A stretch of DNA of 64,000 nucleotides from Anadara kagoshimensis (Eukaryota > Mollusca > Bivalvia > Arcoida > Arcidae), in NCBI GenBank assembly GCA_021292105.1, contig CM037870.1, positions 62,956,167 to 63,020,166 of the forward strand, read 5' to 3'. The translations under genes and the position numbers were made by a program. The stretch's first letter is position 1. Each line of letters begins with the position of its first letter. Under the pieces are notes generated by a model that saw nothing but the letters and a program-made list of their open reading frames with translations, was not told the DNA's origin and made no database searches. This document shows positions 1 through 10,600 of the stretch, one piece after another.

Positions 1-41
1 TTAATTATTTTAAATAAACTAATTGGAAATGTTAGATAAAA

Positions 42-205
42 ATATTATATACACAGTGTGTAGGTACAACCCTTCGTATCAGGTCTCGTCTTTTTTCGTA
101 GCTGTATCACTACTCGTCGCGCAAGCGACTCGTAGTGATACGGCTACGAAAAAAAAGACTCGACCTGATACTGAGGGTTGTACCTACACACTGTGTATAT
201 AATAT
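42..205. repeat. Long imperfect palindrome (foldback element)
   Basis: The left arm (42 to about 117) and right arm (about 124 to 205) are reverse complements with only a few mismatches and a short GC-containing turn near 117-124. The arms start and end with the same AT-rich motif and include ACACAGTGTGTAGGTACAAC and its complement. It would fold into a hairpin of roughly 75 bp. No coding capacity is seen. It could be a foldback MITE or an inverted duplication; flanking target duplications are not clear. Confidence 0.85.
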
Positions 206-655
206 GTATATATCAGTTTACGTCAGTTTCCCACAAAAAGATGTTTTTCCGGGAATTCGCGACGTTAACGTTTTCCAAAACATCCCACACAAACGTTGAG
301 GGGCGTTAATCTCGTTGTACAGTGGCAAACCCTAAAACTGGATTTCCATAAATTGAGTGCACACGATTTTTATTATTTAATTCTTCTAATTGAAAATGTT
401 TCCATTAAACTATCAATAAAATGCATTTAAAATGACTGAAATAACCAAATTATATTTTAAATTAAAAACATTATTGTTCAGTTCTCCTGTACATAGAGAA
501 ATTTTGCGAAAATTTTGGAAATTTGATCAAGTGCATACACCAATTGGGCCTCATTCAAAGTTACATCAGGGCATTTAGGGTCAGGTAGGTCATTGTTGTT
601 CGGGTTTTTGCCAGGTGTGATCATTATGAATATTCCAATTATGACCTAACGTTTA
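206..655. other. Unassigned AT-rich stretch
   Basis: I see no open frame, tRNA-like boxes or clear repeat here. It ends at an in-frame stop (656-658) that bounds the LINE reading frame to its right. Confidence 0.4.
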
Positions 656-658
656 TAG

Positions 659-2929
659 TTGTTCAAAGTAAAAACTGAATTAACCAAAAATAATCTAAAA
701 GCTGCAAGTAAATCATATAGAAAAACAATTTCAAAGCATTTTGCTAAATATCGGAAACAGACTAGAGAACGGTTGAAAAATTTAAGATCTTCGAATTCTA
801 AAGAGTATTGGAAAATTGTAAATAGAAATAATTCGAAAAGAGATCATTCGGTAAATATAAATGTTCAAACCTTTTTCGATTTTTACAAGAATCTCAATGA
901 ATTAGAACAAAATGATGATAGATTAACTGTCCCTAATTTAGATGATTATATGGCTTTACCGGAGAATATAGAAATAAATCAACCAATAACGGAAAGTGAA
1001 ATATATGAAGTTATCAGTAACTTGAAAAACGATAAAGCCTTTGCAGAAGATGGAGTAATTAATGAATATTTTAAGTGTTCGGCACATATTATGATGCCTA
1101 TATACATCAAACTTTTTAATCTAATATTTGATTCTGGTGTAATTCCACCTGCTTGGCTAGTTGGTGTCATTAAGCCTATTTATAAAAACAAGGGCGATAT
1201 AAATAATCCGGATAACTACAGGGCTATAACTATTCTGAGTTGTTTTGGGAAAATTTTTACGGCAATTCTGAATAAACGTTTAACTTCTTTTGCAGATAAA
1301 ACTAATTTGATATCGATGGCTCAAGCGGGTTTTAGAAAAGGGTATTCTACTACTGACAATATTTTCATTTTACATTGCTTAATTGAATTATATTTTGCCA
1401 AAAGGAAAAAACTATTTTGCACATTTGTAGACTTTCGCAAAGCTTTTGACTCTGTTTGGAGGGGTGGACTGTGGACAAAGCTCCAAAAATATATGATCAA
1501 TGGAAAATGTTTTAATGTTATTAGAAATATGTATGATTCTATAAAATCCTGTATTATGAATGGAGATCTAAAATCAGATTATTTCATTTGCAATATTGGG
1601 GTTAGACAAGGTGAAAATTTATCACCATTTTTATTTTCAATATTTTTGAATGACTTAGAAGATTGTTTTCATGAGAATGGGTTTGAGGGATTACAAACTT
1701 TATCTACTGATTTGTTTGAACAATTAGATATTTATTTTAAATTTTTTGTATTACTGTATGCAGACGATACAATAATTTTTGCAGAAACTTCCGAAACAAT
1801 GCAATTAGCTTTAGATACATTTTCTGATTATTGCTCGACTTGGAAACTGGAAGTTAACTCAGATAAAACGAAAGTTATGGTTTTCTCTAAAAAGAAAGTT
1901 AAAAAATTACCTGCCTTAAAATTTAATTCAAAGATACTTGATTATGTTAGTGAATTTTGTTATTTAGGAATTTATTTTAGTTACAATGGTAGTTTTACGA
2001 AATGCAGAAAACGTTTACTAGATCAAGCATCTAAAGCTATGTTTTGCGTATTCAAAAAGATTAATAATTTGAATTTATCAATAGAATGTCAATTAAAACT
2101 CTTTGATCACATGGTTGAACCAATTCTTACTTACAGTTGTGAAGTTTGGGGATTTGAAAATTTAAATTTATTGGAAACGCTTCACCTTAAATTTTGTAAA
2201 CGAATATTGAATTTACGTAAATCAACACCAAGTTATATGGTATACGGCGAGTTGGGCAGATTCCCAATAAGTATAAAAATTTATAAGAGAATTGTCTCAT
2301 TTTGGTACAAAGTGGTCAACAACGAAAACAAACTGACTTTTCTAATGTATAAATTACTGCTTAACGTGTGTGATATTAAAACAGTTCCATGGATAGCAAA
2401 AATAAGAAACATTTTAGATTCTTTGGGATTGAGTAACGTTTGGTTTTCACAAGGTGACGGAGTTAATAAAAATTGGTTACTAAAAGCCGTTGAAAGAAAA
2501 TTACAAGACCAATTTATTCAAAAATGGGAGGGGGATATATCAGGTTCATCAAAGGGGATAATGTATAGAATAATAAAAACTAATTTTGAATTTGAAAATT
2601 ATCTGGACATTCTGTCGCCCAAATTTAGAATAGAATTGACAAAAGTTAGAACTTCAAATCATAATCTTCCCATTGAAACTGGTCGTTGGCATAATATTCG
2701 AAGGCACGAAAGATACTGTACCTTTTGTAAAACTGAACTGGGGGACGAATTTCATTTTTTGTTTGTTTGTGAACACTTTAAGACTTTGCGAAAGCAGTTA
2801 ATACATGCAAGTTTCTACAATAAACCAAACATACTTAAGTTAGCTAAACTTTTAAATTCTACAAACCAAACAGTTCTGATCAACTTATGTAAATTTATAA
2901 AAAATGGATTGAAGGAGGTTACAGTTTAA
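659..2929 (+). CDS. LINE ORF2 fragment: reverse transcriptase plus C-terminal zinc knuckle (N-terminus missing)
   Basis: This frame encodes 756 residues with no ATG at its left edge. It opens directly after a TAG at 656-658, so the true protein start is lost. The reverse transcriptase spans roughly residues 160-440: a PDNYRAIT motif (184-191), FVDFRKAFDSV with the first catalytic Asp (256-266), GVRQGENLSP (314-323) and the YADD active site (367-370). A C-terminal CX2CX8HX4C knuckle lies at Cys687, Cys690, His699 and Cys704, typical of CR1/L2/Jockey-type ORF2 proteins. The family copies its own RNA at a nicked genomic target. All visible catalytic residues are intact, but without the endonuclease domain and 5' promoter the copy should not retrotranspose by itself. 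Confidence 0.85.
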   Translation: MFKVKTELTKNNLKAASKSYRKTISKHFAKYRKQTRERLKNLRSSNSKEYWKIVNRNNSKRDHSVNINVQTFFDFYKNLNELEQNDDRLTVPNLDDYMALPENIEINQPITESEIYEVISNLKNDKAFAEDGVINEYFKCSAHIMMPIYIKLFNLIFDSGVIPPAWLVGVIKPIYKNKGDINNPDNYRAITILSCFGKIFTAILNKRLTSFADKTNLISMAQAGFRKGYSTTDNIFILHCLIELYFAKRKKLFCTFVDFRKAFDSVWRGGLWTKLQKYMINGKCFNVIRNMYDSIKSCIMNGDLKSDYFICNIGVRQGENLSPFLFSIFLNDLEDCFHENGFEGLQTLSTDLFEQLDIYFKFFVLLYADDTIIFAETSETMQLALDTFSDYCSTWKLEVNSDKTKVMVFSKKKVKKLPALKFNSKILDYVSEFCYLGIYFSYNGSFTKCRKRLLDQASKAMFCVFKKINNLNLSIECQLKLFDHMVEPILTYSCEVWGFENLNLLETLHLKFCKRILNLRKSTPSYMVYGELGRFPISIKIYKRIVSFWYKVVNNENKLTFLMYKLLLNVCDIKTVPWIAKIRNILDSLGLSNVWFSQGDGVNKNWLLKAVERKLQDQFIQKWEGDISGSSKGIMYRIIKTNFEFENYLDILSPKFRIELTKVRTSNHNLPIETGRWHNIRRHERYCTFCKTELGDEFHFLFVCEHFKTLRKQLIHASFYNKPNILKLAKLLNSTNQTVLINLCKFIKNGLKEVTV

Positions 2930-3242
2930 ATTCAAATAGTTATTTATAATGGCAATTTATTTCTAATACGTGACTCATATTTATGTTAAGATACTTGTGA
3001 CCTAGTTGGCAAATATTTATAGTTATTTATATAATCATATTGAGTAATTTGTATATACATTTGTATTTAAAGCTATAGTTATCACTTTGCCTGTTTATAA
3101 AAATGCAATTATGTTTTATTGATGTAAATAATTTTTATGTTGTATTGTATGAGGCATGCGCATTCTTGTATTTTTGTGTATATATTACCTCATGTACCAC
3201 CTCCTGTGGGCTTGAGTGAATAAAGTGAATTGAATTGAATTG
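659..3242 (+). mobile_element. 5'-truncated CR1/L2-like non-LTR retrotransposon
   Basis: The element comprises the 3' part of a LINE: a reverse transcriptase frame (659-2929), about 300 bp of 3' UTR, and a terminal short tandem of GAATT units at about 3219-3241. LINEs of the CR1/L2 groups typically end in short tandem repeats instead of poly(A). The apurinic-type endonuclease that should precede the reverse transcriptase is absent, so this is a dead-on-arrival 5' truncation. The single long frame, with no internal stop over 2.27 kb, suggests a fairly recent insertion. Clade is judged from motif style only. Confidence 0.85.
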
Positions 3243-3937
3243 TTCCAAGTAAGAAGCCGTTGCAGAAGGGATAATTTTGACATAGTCATATTTGTTGTTT
3301 TGTTAAAAAGTTAAAAAATTGCTCTATGTACAGAATTAAGTTCACTTTTTCATGAATGAAAAATATTTTTTCCTATTAGGTCAGTATATTTTGTATTAAG
3401 TTTTGATAAATTTTTGTGAGTATGTTGGAAAATACGACTTTATTCTTGCATTTTCAATGTGCACTGAATTTGTGGAAGTATAGAAGTAGATTTGATTAAA
3501 ACGGCATAGATTTTCACATTGATTCCATTTATAATTAGCTAGTCTGTCATAATATGCCAAATTGTGATATTTTAAATGAATTAACAAAATCAAAAATACA
3601 AAATGTAGTTATTATGAAACATATGACAAAAATAAAATATAACTAATTATAAATGTTATCAAGGTGAAAATCTATGCTGTATCTGGGCGCGGACTGATGA
3701 TGTTCGAAAATAATGATGATTGATGCATCTCGATTTTGGGTCAACTCTGAGAAAACGTTTACTTAGTTTTAACAGATTTTTTTAAATCTGACTGCTCTCT
3801 TTGTTTAAAATTACTATCTCGATTTTTTTGCTGAGTTTGGAATTTTGATTTGAGATACAAGCTTTATCTACATTGGTGGTATTGCCTACTAAGACGGTCA
3901 TGGAGCTTATACATGTCCAAAGATCAAGGGATGAATC

Positions 3938-3997
<60 letters not shown>

Positions 3998-4380
3998 CAT
4001 TAAAATATATATAAAGAATGAATTACTAGATAAATAAATTATATCAATGAACCTAACAACAATTTTCGATTTTTATTTATTTATTTATTTATTTATTTAT
4101 CTTCTTAAAATTTTGTTTCAGAAAAGTGATTTGCTTGTTATTTACAATAAAATAAAGTTTACTTCGTGTATCAATGAGCTTAGCAGTTTTCGATTCTTTC
4201 TTTTTTTTCAATAAAATTGTTTCAAACTTTTTCCTGAATTTGAAAAAAAAAATGTTTTGGATGTTACTTACAAGACTAAAGGTTACTGGGTATAGGTATC
4301 GGATATCATTTCGTGTCAGATTTTAGGATGTTTACAAAGAAATTGGAGAGATTATCAGATTAGAATTAGAATAACACTTT
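3243..4380. other. Intergenic, mostly simple-sequence
   Basis: This separates the LINE from the GM2A-like gene. It holds a (CT)n microsatellite, short TTTA tandems near 4070-4100 and A/T runs. No coding frame with recognisable content is seen on either strand. Confidence 0.5.
3941..3994. repeat. (CT)n microsatellite
   Basis: About 26 uninterrupted CT dinucleotides. The reverse-strand Arg-Glu open frame across it is an artefact of the repeat. Confidence 0.97.
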
Positions 4381-4383
4381 CTT

Positions 4384-4482
4384 ATTGGTACAGAGACGGA
4401 AATGCGTTCCTCGTACGAGCATCATCCGATTTAGGAAGGTCAAACGTGCACGTGCATCAATCTGACCAAGTTTTGATCAGTG
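4384..4482 (+). promoter_or_regulatory. Candidate promoter of the GM2A-like gene (CCAAT, E-box, initiator)
   Basis: Directly upstream of the first ATG (4549) are an inverted CCAAT box (ATTGG, 4384-4388), a palindromic CACGTG E-box at 4449-4454 within GTGCACGTGC, and an initiator-like TCAGTG at 4477. No TATA box is evident. CACGTG is the core of the CLEAR motif bound by TFEB/MITF factors at lysosomal genes in vertebrates, which fits the predicted product. Only the core matches, and such hexamers occur by chance, so function is inference. Confidence 0.35.
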
Positions 4483-4548
4483 TCAGTTAGACAGGCAGTT
4501 ATTAGTATCTGGGTCGAATATCGGTGCACACGGAGTTTAGTTTTCATA

Positions 4549-4645
4549 ATGTTTCCCTTACTGAAGTGTTCCACGATTCGGCTTTCTGTGCTGTTTTTGT
4601 TTCCGTGTCTTATATCTGGGGCAAATTTACAATGGTCAGATTGCA
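4549..4645 (+). CDS. GM2A-like exon 1: signal peptide
   Basis: This exon encodes residues 1-32 and the first base of codon 33. A basic start (Lys6, Arg11) is followed by a Leu/Phe-rich core and a likely cleavage after Gly24 or Ala25. The mature N-terminus reads LQWSDC, equivalent to the FSW-NC start of vertebrate GM2A. The donor is GTGAGT at 4646. Phase 1 matches the exon 2 acceptor exactly. Confidence 0.85.
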
Positions 4646-7600
4646 GTGAGTATCGCCATGTCAACAATGGTTATTTATTTATTTATTATAGTTAATTAAT
4701 TTTATATAATTTGGAGAGAGAAAAAATAAACTTAAACTAATTAAAAAACAGGTTTTAATTTTGTAACATATAAGGCCTACTTTTGAACACATGTATTTTT
4801 TTCCAAATAGCATTATTTATTTTTAAAATTGCAACCCTAAGTGGCTTGATGGTGTTTTACAACTCAAATATCTTTCAATTATATCGAGATGATGATTAGA
4901 AGAATTCGAGAATTCAGGAGAAAACCGCATCAAATGACGTCTATAACTTAATTAGGGGTCTTCCGAGGTATCAGGAGAAAACCGCATCAAGTGACATCTA
5001 TAACTTGATTAGGGGTCTTCCGAGGTATCAGGAGAAAACCGCATCAAGTGACATCTATAACTTGATTAGGGGTCTTCCGAGGTATCAGGAGAAAACTGCA
5101 TCAAGTGACATCTATAACTTGATTAGGGGTCTTCCGAGGTATCAGGAGAAAACCGCATCAAGTGACATCTATAACTTGATTAGGGGTCTTCCGAGGTATC
5201 AGGAGAAAACCGCATCAAGTGACATCTATAACTTGATTAGGGGTCTTCCGAGGTGTCAGGAGAAAACCGCATCAAGTGACATCTATAACTTGATTAAGGG
5301 TCTCGTTGGCTGAGTGGTCAAAGTACGAGCTCACGGATCAAATTCTGTCACAGCTTAGGTTCGAATCCCACTCGTAGCCGATTTTAGCGTGAGAAAGTGT
5401 GTAAGCTTATAGGTTTGTTTCGTTGCTTAGGTGTAAATTCCACACGGGACAAATCGTTTCAAAAGGTCACTTCGCAGCCGAAACGAAAGTTGGTGATTTC
5501 TCCAAGTACTCCGGTTACCTCCACTAGGCACAAATCGAAAAATCATTGGCGTAAATTATTATTATTATTATTAAGGATAAATTAATATTGATATCAAAGC
5601 AATATTAATATTTCAACATCAGCATGCCTCGTCTATTTATAGTAACAATTATAAAGCCCGGAGAAAACCACCGTTTCCCGCGGTAAGCGAATTGTCTGCG
5701 TGAAATACGAACTTAGGCAGAGAGAGAGAGTCTGTTTCTTCCCTATTCCGTTATCTGTCATATCTGTCATATACCATTTTTTGAATGTATTTTATGATTA
5801 AATTCAAAAAATGGTATATGACATATCCATCATATTCTGCTTTATTTCAGCAAACAACCGCAATTCGCCATTTTCTATTCATAACATCAATGTCCAGCCC
5901 GATCCGATCGTTATGCCAGGCGATGTCCATTTGTCCATTGATGCCACTTTATCAAGAAGTGTTGGAAACTCGACATTTGATATACGGATATGGATGAAGA
6001 CGTATTTTGGAGAATTCAGGATTCCATGTGTTTTTTCCCATTTTGGATCATGGTAAATGCTTTTTGAATCAAAAACAAACATACCATTCCATGTTCAAAT
6101 CACAATTTCAAAGCAAAGTAAACATTGAAGATGGCAAATTAGGTTAACCACGTAAACTTCTACCAACAAAGTGAGACCGGGTGCTTCGGAAGAGTAAGCA
6201 TCTCCTTTTGCCTAGCTACACTAAGCATACGTAATCAAATGAGAATGAAGAGAACGTGGGACTACTGACGTCAAATGTATCTAGGGCAGCTGTAGATACA
6301 GAGACATCATGCTTATCACCAATATTGAAGAAAACGCGTCCTACATACCGTTAATAACGAACATAATGACAATTGTGTTATTATATCTGGCGCCCGTCCA
6401 AAGTCTATACTCATGGATTTTGCAATATAGGTTTATGATCGTTTTCACGATGTTGTTGTTAAGTATGGTGTATTATCCGAGATCACATCGTTTCTTATCC
6501 TCACTTTTGCTTTTACACAAGAGGTGCTTACCCTTCCGGAACACTCGACCTTACTTTTACTTTGCTGCTTTTTTTTTTTTTTTTTTTTTTTTTTTATTGT
6601 GATTCGAACATGGGATCGGTACCAGTCTGTTTGTTTTCATCTGCCATCTTGAATTCCGTAGATATTTTGAAAGACCCAGTCCAAGTAAATAGAGTAAAGT
6701 AATGGTGTTTAACGTCCCAGTCAAGAGTATATCACTTATAGACCTCGCCAGCTATAGGCGAAGGTGTAGAAATTTTCCCTGTGCGTTGCGTGGATGACAT
6801 CATACATCAGGGTTCTTTATCGTGACAAGGATACCATGACAAGGAGTCTCGTTTCCAATCCGAATGAGCCGTGACTTTTATTTTGTAATGCCGATTGCTT
6901 GGGTAAAGAACAGTCACTTTCAAGTTTTGGGTCAGACCCGGTCGGGGTTCGAACCCACGGCCTACCACTTTCGGAGCGAGCACATGCACTCTACCAACTG
7001 AGCTACTGCAGTGGTTCCAATTAAAAAGATCTGGTGAATCATGCATCAGGTAATAAATTGGATTGATTAAACATGGAATGTATTTTGCTTTCTGGTACTG
7101 GACGATTTAATAACAGAAAGTCGCCATGTTTACTATGGTGACCATCTTGAAAATGTCTGAATAAGTTGACAACACTGGTTTTACAATGTATGCGGCAAAA
7201 TGAAGATGTGTTCGAATCTGAATGCTTGTTTGATGATAAAATGAACTATCTAGCAATTTTTCTGAATGTGTTAACTAGGCCTATAGTTGCACAAAACGCT
7301 TTGGAGTATTAAGCGGAACAGGAGTGAAGTTAAACCTTCTTGTCATACATTAAATTCTTGACTCAACGCCTAAAATGTACGGTCAAATTTTGGTATTATA
7401 AATGGATTTTGTGTTTCATGTGCTGATTTTGAATTTTTATTAAAATAATGCATTCAAAATCACTGAATAAAATTCAAAATCAGCACATGACAGAACGATA
7501 GCACAATATTGGTTAGAATTTTTTCAATGGTAAAATTACAATTACAAAAACAAACAGCTTATTATCGTACTTTGTAGACGATGAAAAGTGACGAAATCCT

Positions 7601-10600
7601 ACTACGAAGTTGTTCCAAGTTGTTTTCAATATAACACTGACAAAAACGTATTAAAACTTGTAGTTGTAATTTGTACGTGGTTTGTTGACAAAAATGTCCA
7701 AATAGTTATTGTTTTTTGAGCGGCCGCATCGTAACTTTGGGGAAAGCGAAGTGGCACCGTTATCAAGGGGAATTATAACGAGCTTTTACTGTAATAGTAA
7801 TGATAGTTATATAGCATTTCAGTTTTATTACTTTTCAGTGTTTTTCCAGAATTGTGCAATTTAGTTAATGAAATGGTATCAGAAAATTGGTTGGGCGTGT
7901 CGAGAAGTCTAGGTCAACAGTTAGTACAGATGTTTGCAACTCAGGGTGTCGATCCGAGGGTGTGTCCAGTACGACCTATGAGACTCAGGCTTCAGAATTA
8001 CAGAATAAGACTACCATCAGTACCATCTGTTATATTGTGGTTTGCAACAGTAAGTACTATGTATATATATTTGATATTGTTTTTGACGTGCTCTTGGTTG
8101 CTTTTGCCTTTGTCAAATACAAGTACAGGTTTTCAGCTTCAAAATTTGGCATTTTAATTTACCATTTGCTTTCGATTCCTTGAATAGTTTATGCTACACT
8201 TAAATCCCCAATCACAAGTATTCCAAATATGTATGGCATACCAACTTTTCTAATTCTAAAAGTAGAACACTTCCACCCGAAAACCCGAAGTCGAACTCGA
8301 AGTCCAATGCACTTCATCTTGATTTGCCAGTATAGCACGTGAATAATACCATCTTACGTTTGTTAAGAACCTTCTGGAAATGTCCACGTTTCATATTCCC
8401 GGAATAGCGTTGTTTTAACAGGTTAACGTAGATTTATGCGTTTCCATGTACAATGCTACAAATTTTATTTTGATATTGGCGTACAAAAGTATTGGTACAC
8501 AAAATTGCATTAGCATTGGTATATACACGATTACATTTCCACACAAACGTTATATTTATTATGGGGTATCAATCCCACGGTAGGCGTTTCATTGGTTTTG
8601 CGATAAAGTGTAAAAGTTGTAGTTGAATAAGACATACTTAACAATAGCCAAATATACCCAACATGTCTCAAAACACCTGAATAAACCGATGTAAGCGATA
8701 ATAAACACTTTTGGTGAAGAAATGTTTTGCCAAATATAGACGAACAGTAGAGACACATGTCATCGTGAAACATACTTTTGGGACCTAGTTTCAGATTTGC
8801 ACAAACTGTAGCTGTAGGGGCAAAAATGGGGAAATGGCATAGTACTTAAGGGGGGAATTGCTAAAATTAATGTATTTGTTAATAAATCTAAAAAACTATA
8901 AACTTTTTGTATAGGCATGTATATTAGATTATTGTATGTATTGGCCTTACATTCATTTTTATATATGCATGAAAGCCATAGATTCATAGATCATAGATGC
9001 AAACAAACACTGAAATGGTTAATTATCTCGAAAGCTATAATTTTTTTGTATAGACATGTAAATTAGAATATTGTAGGTATTGGCCAAACGATCATTTGAT
9101 ATATAGATGAAGGTTATCGTTTCAAAGGTCAAGGTCACAGATGCAAACAAATACTTAAATGCTTAATATTCTCAAAAACTATAAACTGTTTGTATAGGCA
9201 TGTATATTAGAATATTGTAGGCAATTGCACAACGATCATTTTGATATATGAATGAAAGTCATAGGTTCAAAGGTCAAGACCATAGATACAAACAAATACT
9301 GAAATGGTTAATTATCTCGAAAACTATAAACCTTTTGTATAGGCATATATATTAGAATATTGTAGGTATTGGCCTACGATCATTTTGATATATAAATGAA
9401 GGTCATAGGTTCAAAGGTCAAGGTCTTAGATGCAAATAAATACTGAAATGGTAAATTATCTCAAAAACTATATTTTTTGTATAGACATGTGTATTAGAAT
9501 ATTATAGGTATTGGCCTAACGATCATTTTGATATATAGATGAAGGTCATAGGTTCAAAGGTCAAGGTCACAGATGTAAACAAATATTAAAATAGTTAATT
9601 ATCTTAAAAAATTATAAACTTTTTGTATAGGCATGTATATTAAAATATTGTAGGTATTGGCCAAACGATCATTTTGATATATAGATGAAGGTAATCAGTT
9701 CAAAGGTCAAGGTCGTAGATGCAAATAAATACTGAAATGGTTAATTGTCTAAAAAAATATAAACTTTTTTGTAAAGGCATGTATATTAGCATATTGTAGG
9801 TATTGGCCTAACGATCATTTTGATATATAGATAAGGTCATTGGTTCAAAGGTCAAGGTCGTAGATGCAAATAAATACTGAAATGGTTAATTGTCTCAAAA
9901 ACTATTTTTTGTATAGACACGTATATTAGAATATTGTAGGTATTGGCCTAACGATCATTTTGATATATATATGAAGGTCATAGGTTCAAAGGTCAAGGTC
10001 ACAGATGTAAACGAATATTAAAATCGCTAATTATCTCAAAAGCTATAAACTTTTTGTATAGGCATGTACTAGTATATTAGAATATTGTAGGTATTGGCCT
10101 ACGATCATTTTGATATATAGATGAAGGTCATAGGTTCAAAGGTCAAGGTCGTAGATGCAAATAAATACTGAAATGGTTAATTATCTCAAAACTATAAGCT
10201 TTTTGTATAGGCATGTATATTTGAATATTGTAGGTATTGGCGTAACGATCATTTTGATATATAGATGAAGGTTATCGGTTCAAAGGTCAAGGTCATAGAT
10301 GCAAATGAATACTGAAATGGTTAATTATCTCAAAAACTATAAGCTTTTTGTATAGGCATGTATATTTGAATATTGTAGGTATTGGCGTAACGATCATTTT
10401 GATATATAGATGAAAGTTATCGGTTCAAAGGTCAAGGTCATAGATGCAAATGAATACTGAAATGGTTAATTATCTCAAAACTATAAGCTTTTTGTATAAG
10501 CATGTATATTTGAATATTGTAGGTATTGGCGTAACGATCATTTTGATATATAGATGAAGGTTATCGGTTCAAAGGTCAAGGTCATAGATGCAAATGAATA

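Noticed and set aside
3782-4000. Arg-Glu repeat protein on the reverse strand
   Set aside because: It is a translation of the (CT)n microsatellite.
5297-5375. Functional tRNA gene
   Set aside because: Box A and box B are present but the arms do not complete a cloverleaf and a SINE body with (ATT)n tail follows.
5849-6082. Reverse-strand frame opposite GM2A exon 2
   Set aside because: It is a shadow of the coding exon, whose product matches a known family.
6930-7016. Functional reverse-strand tRNA gene
   Set aside because: Good promoter boxes, but the sequence continues into the SINE family 2 body that recurs at 30666 and 33036; acceptor pairing is poor.
7887-8183. Alternative frame over GM2A exon 3 resembling a Cys-rich membrane protein
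   Set aside because: It runs through the exon's donor site and does not fit phase or the family alignment; the frame used for exon 3 does.
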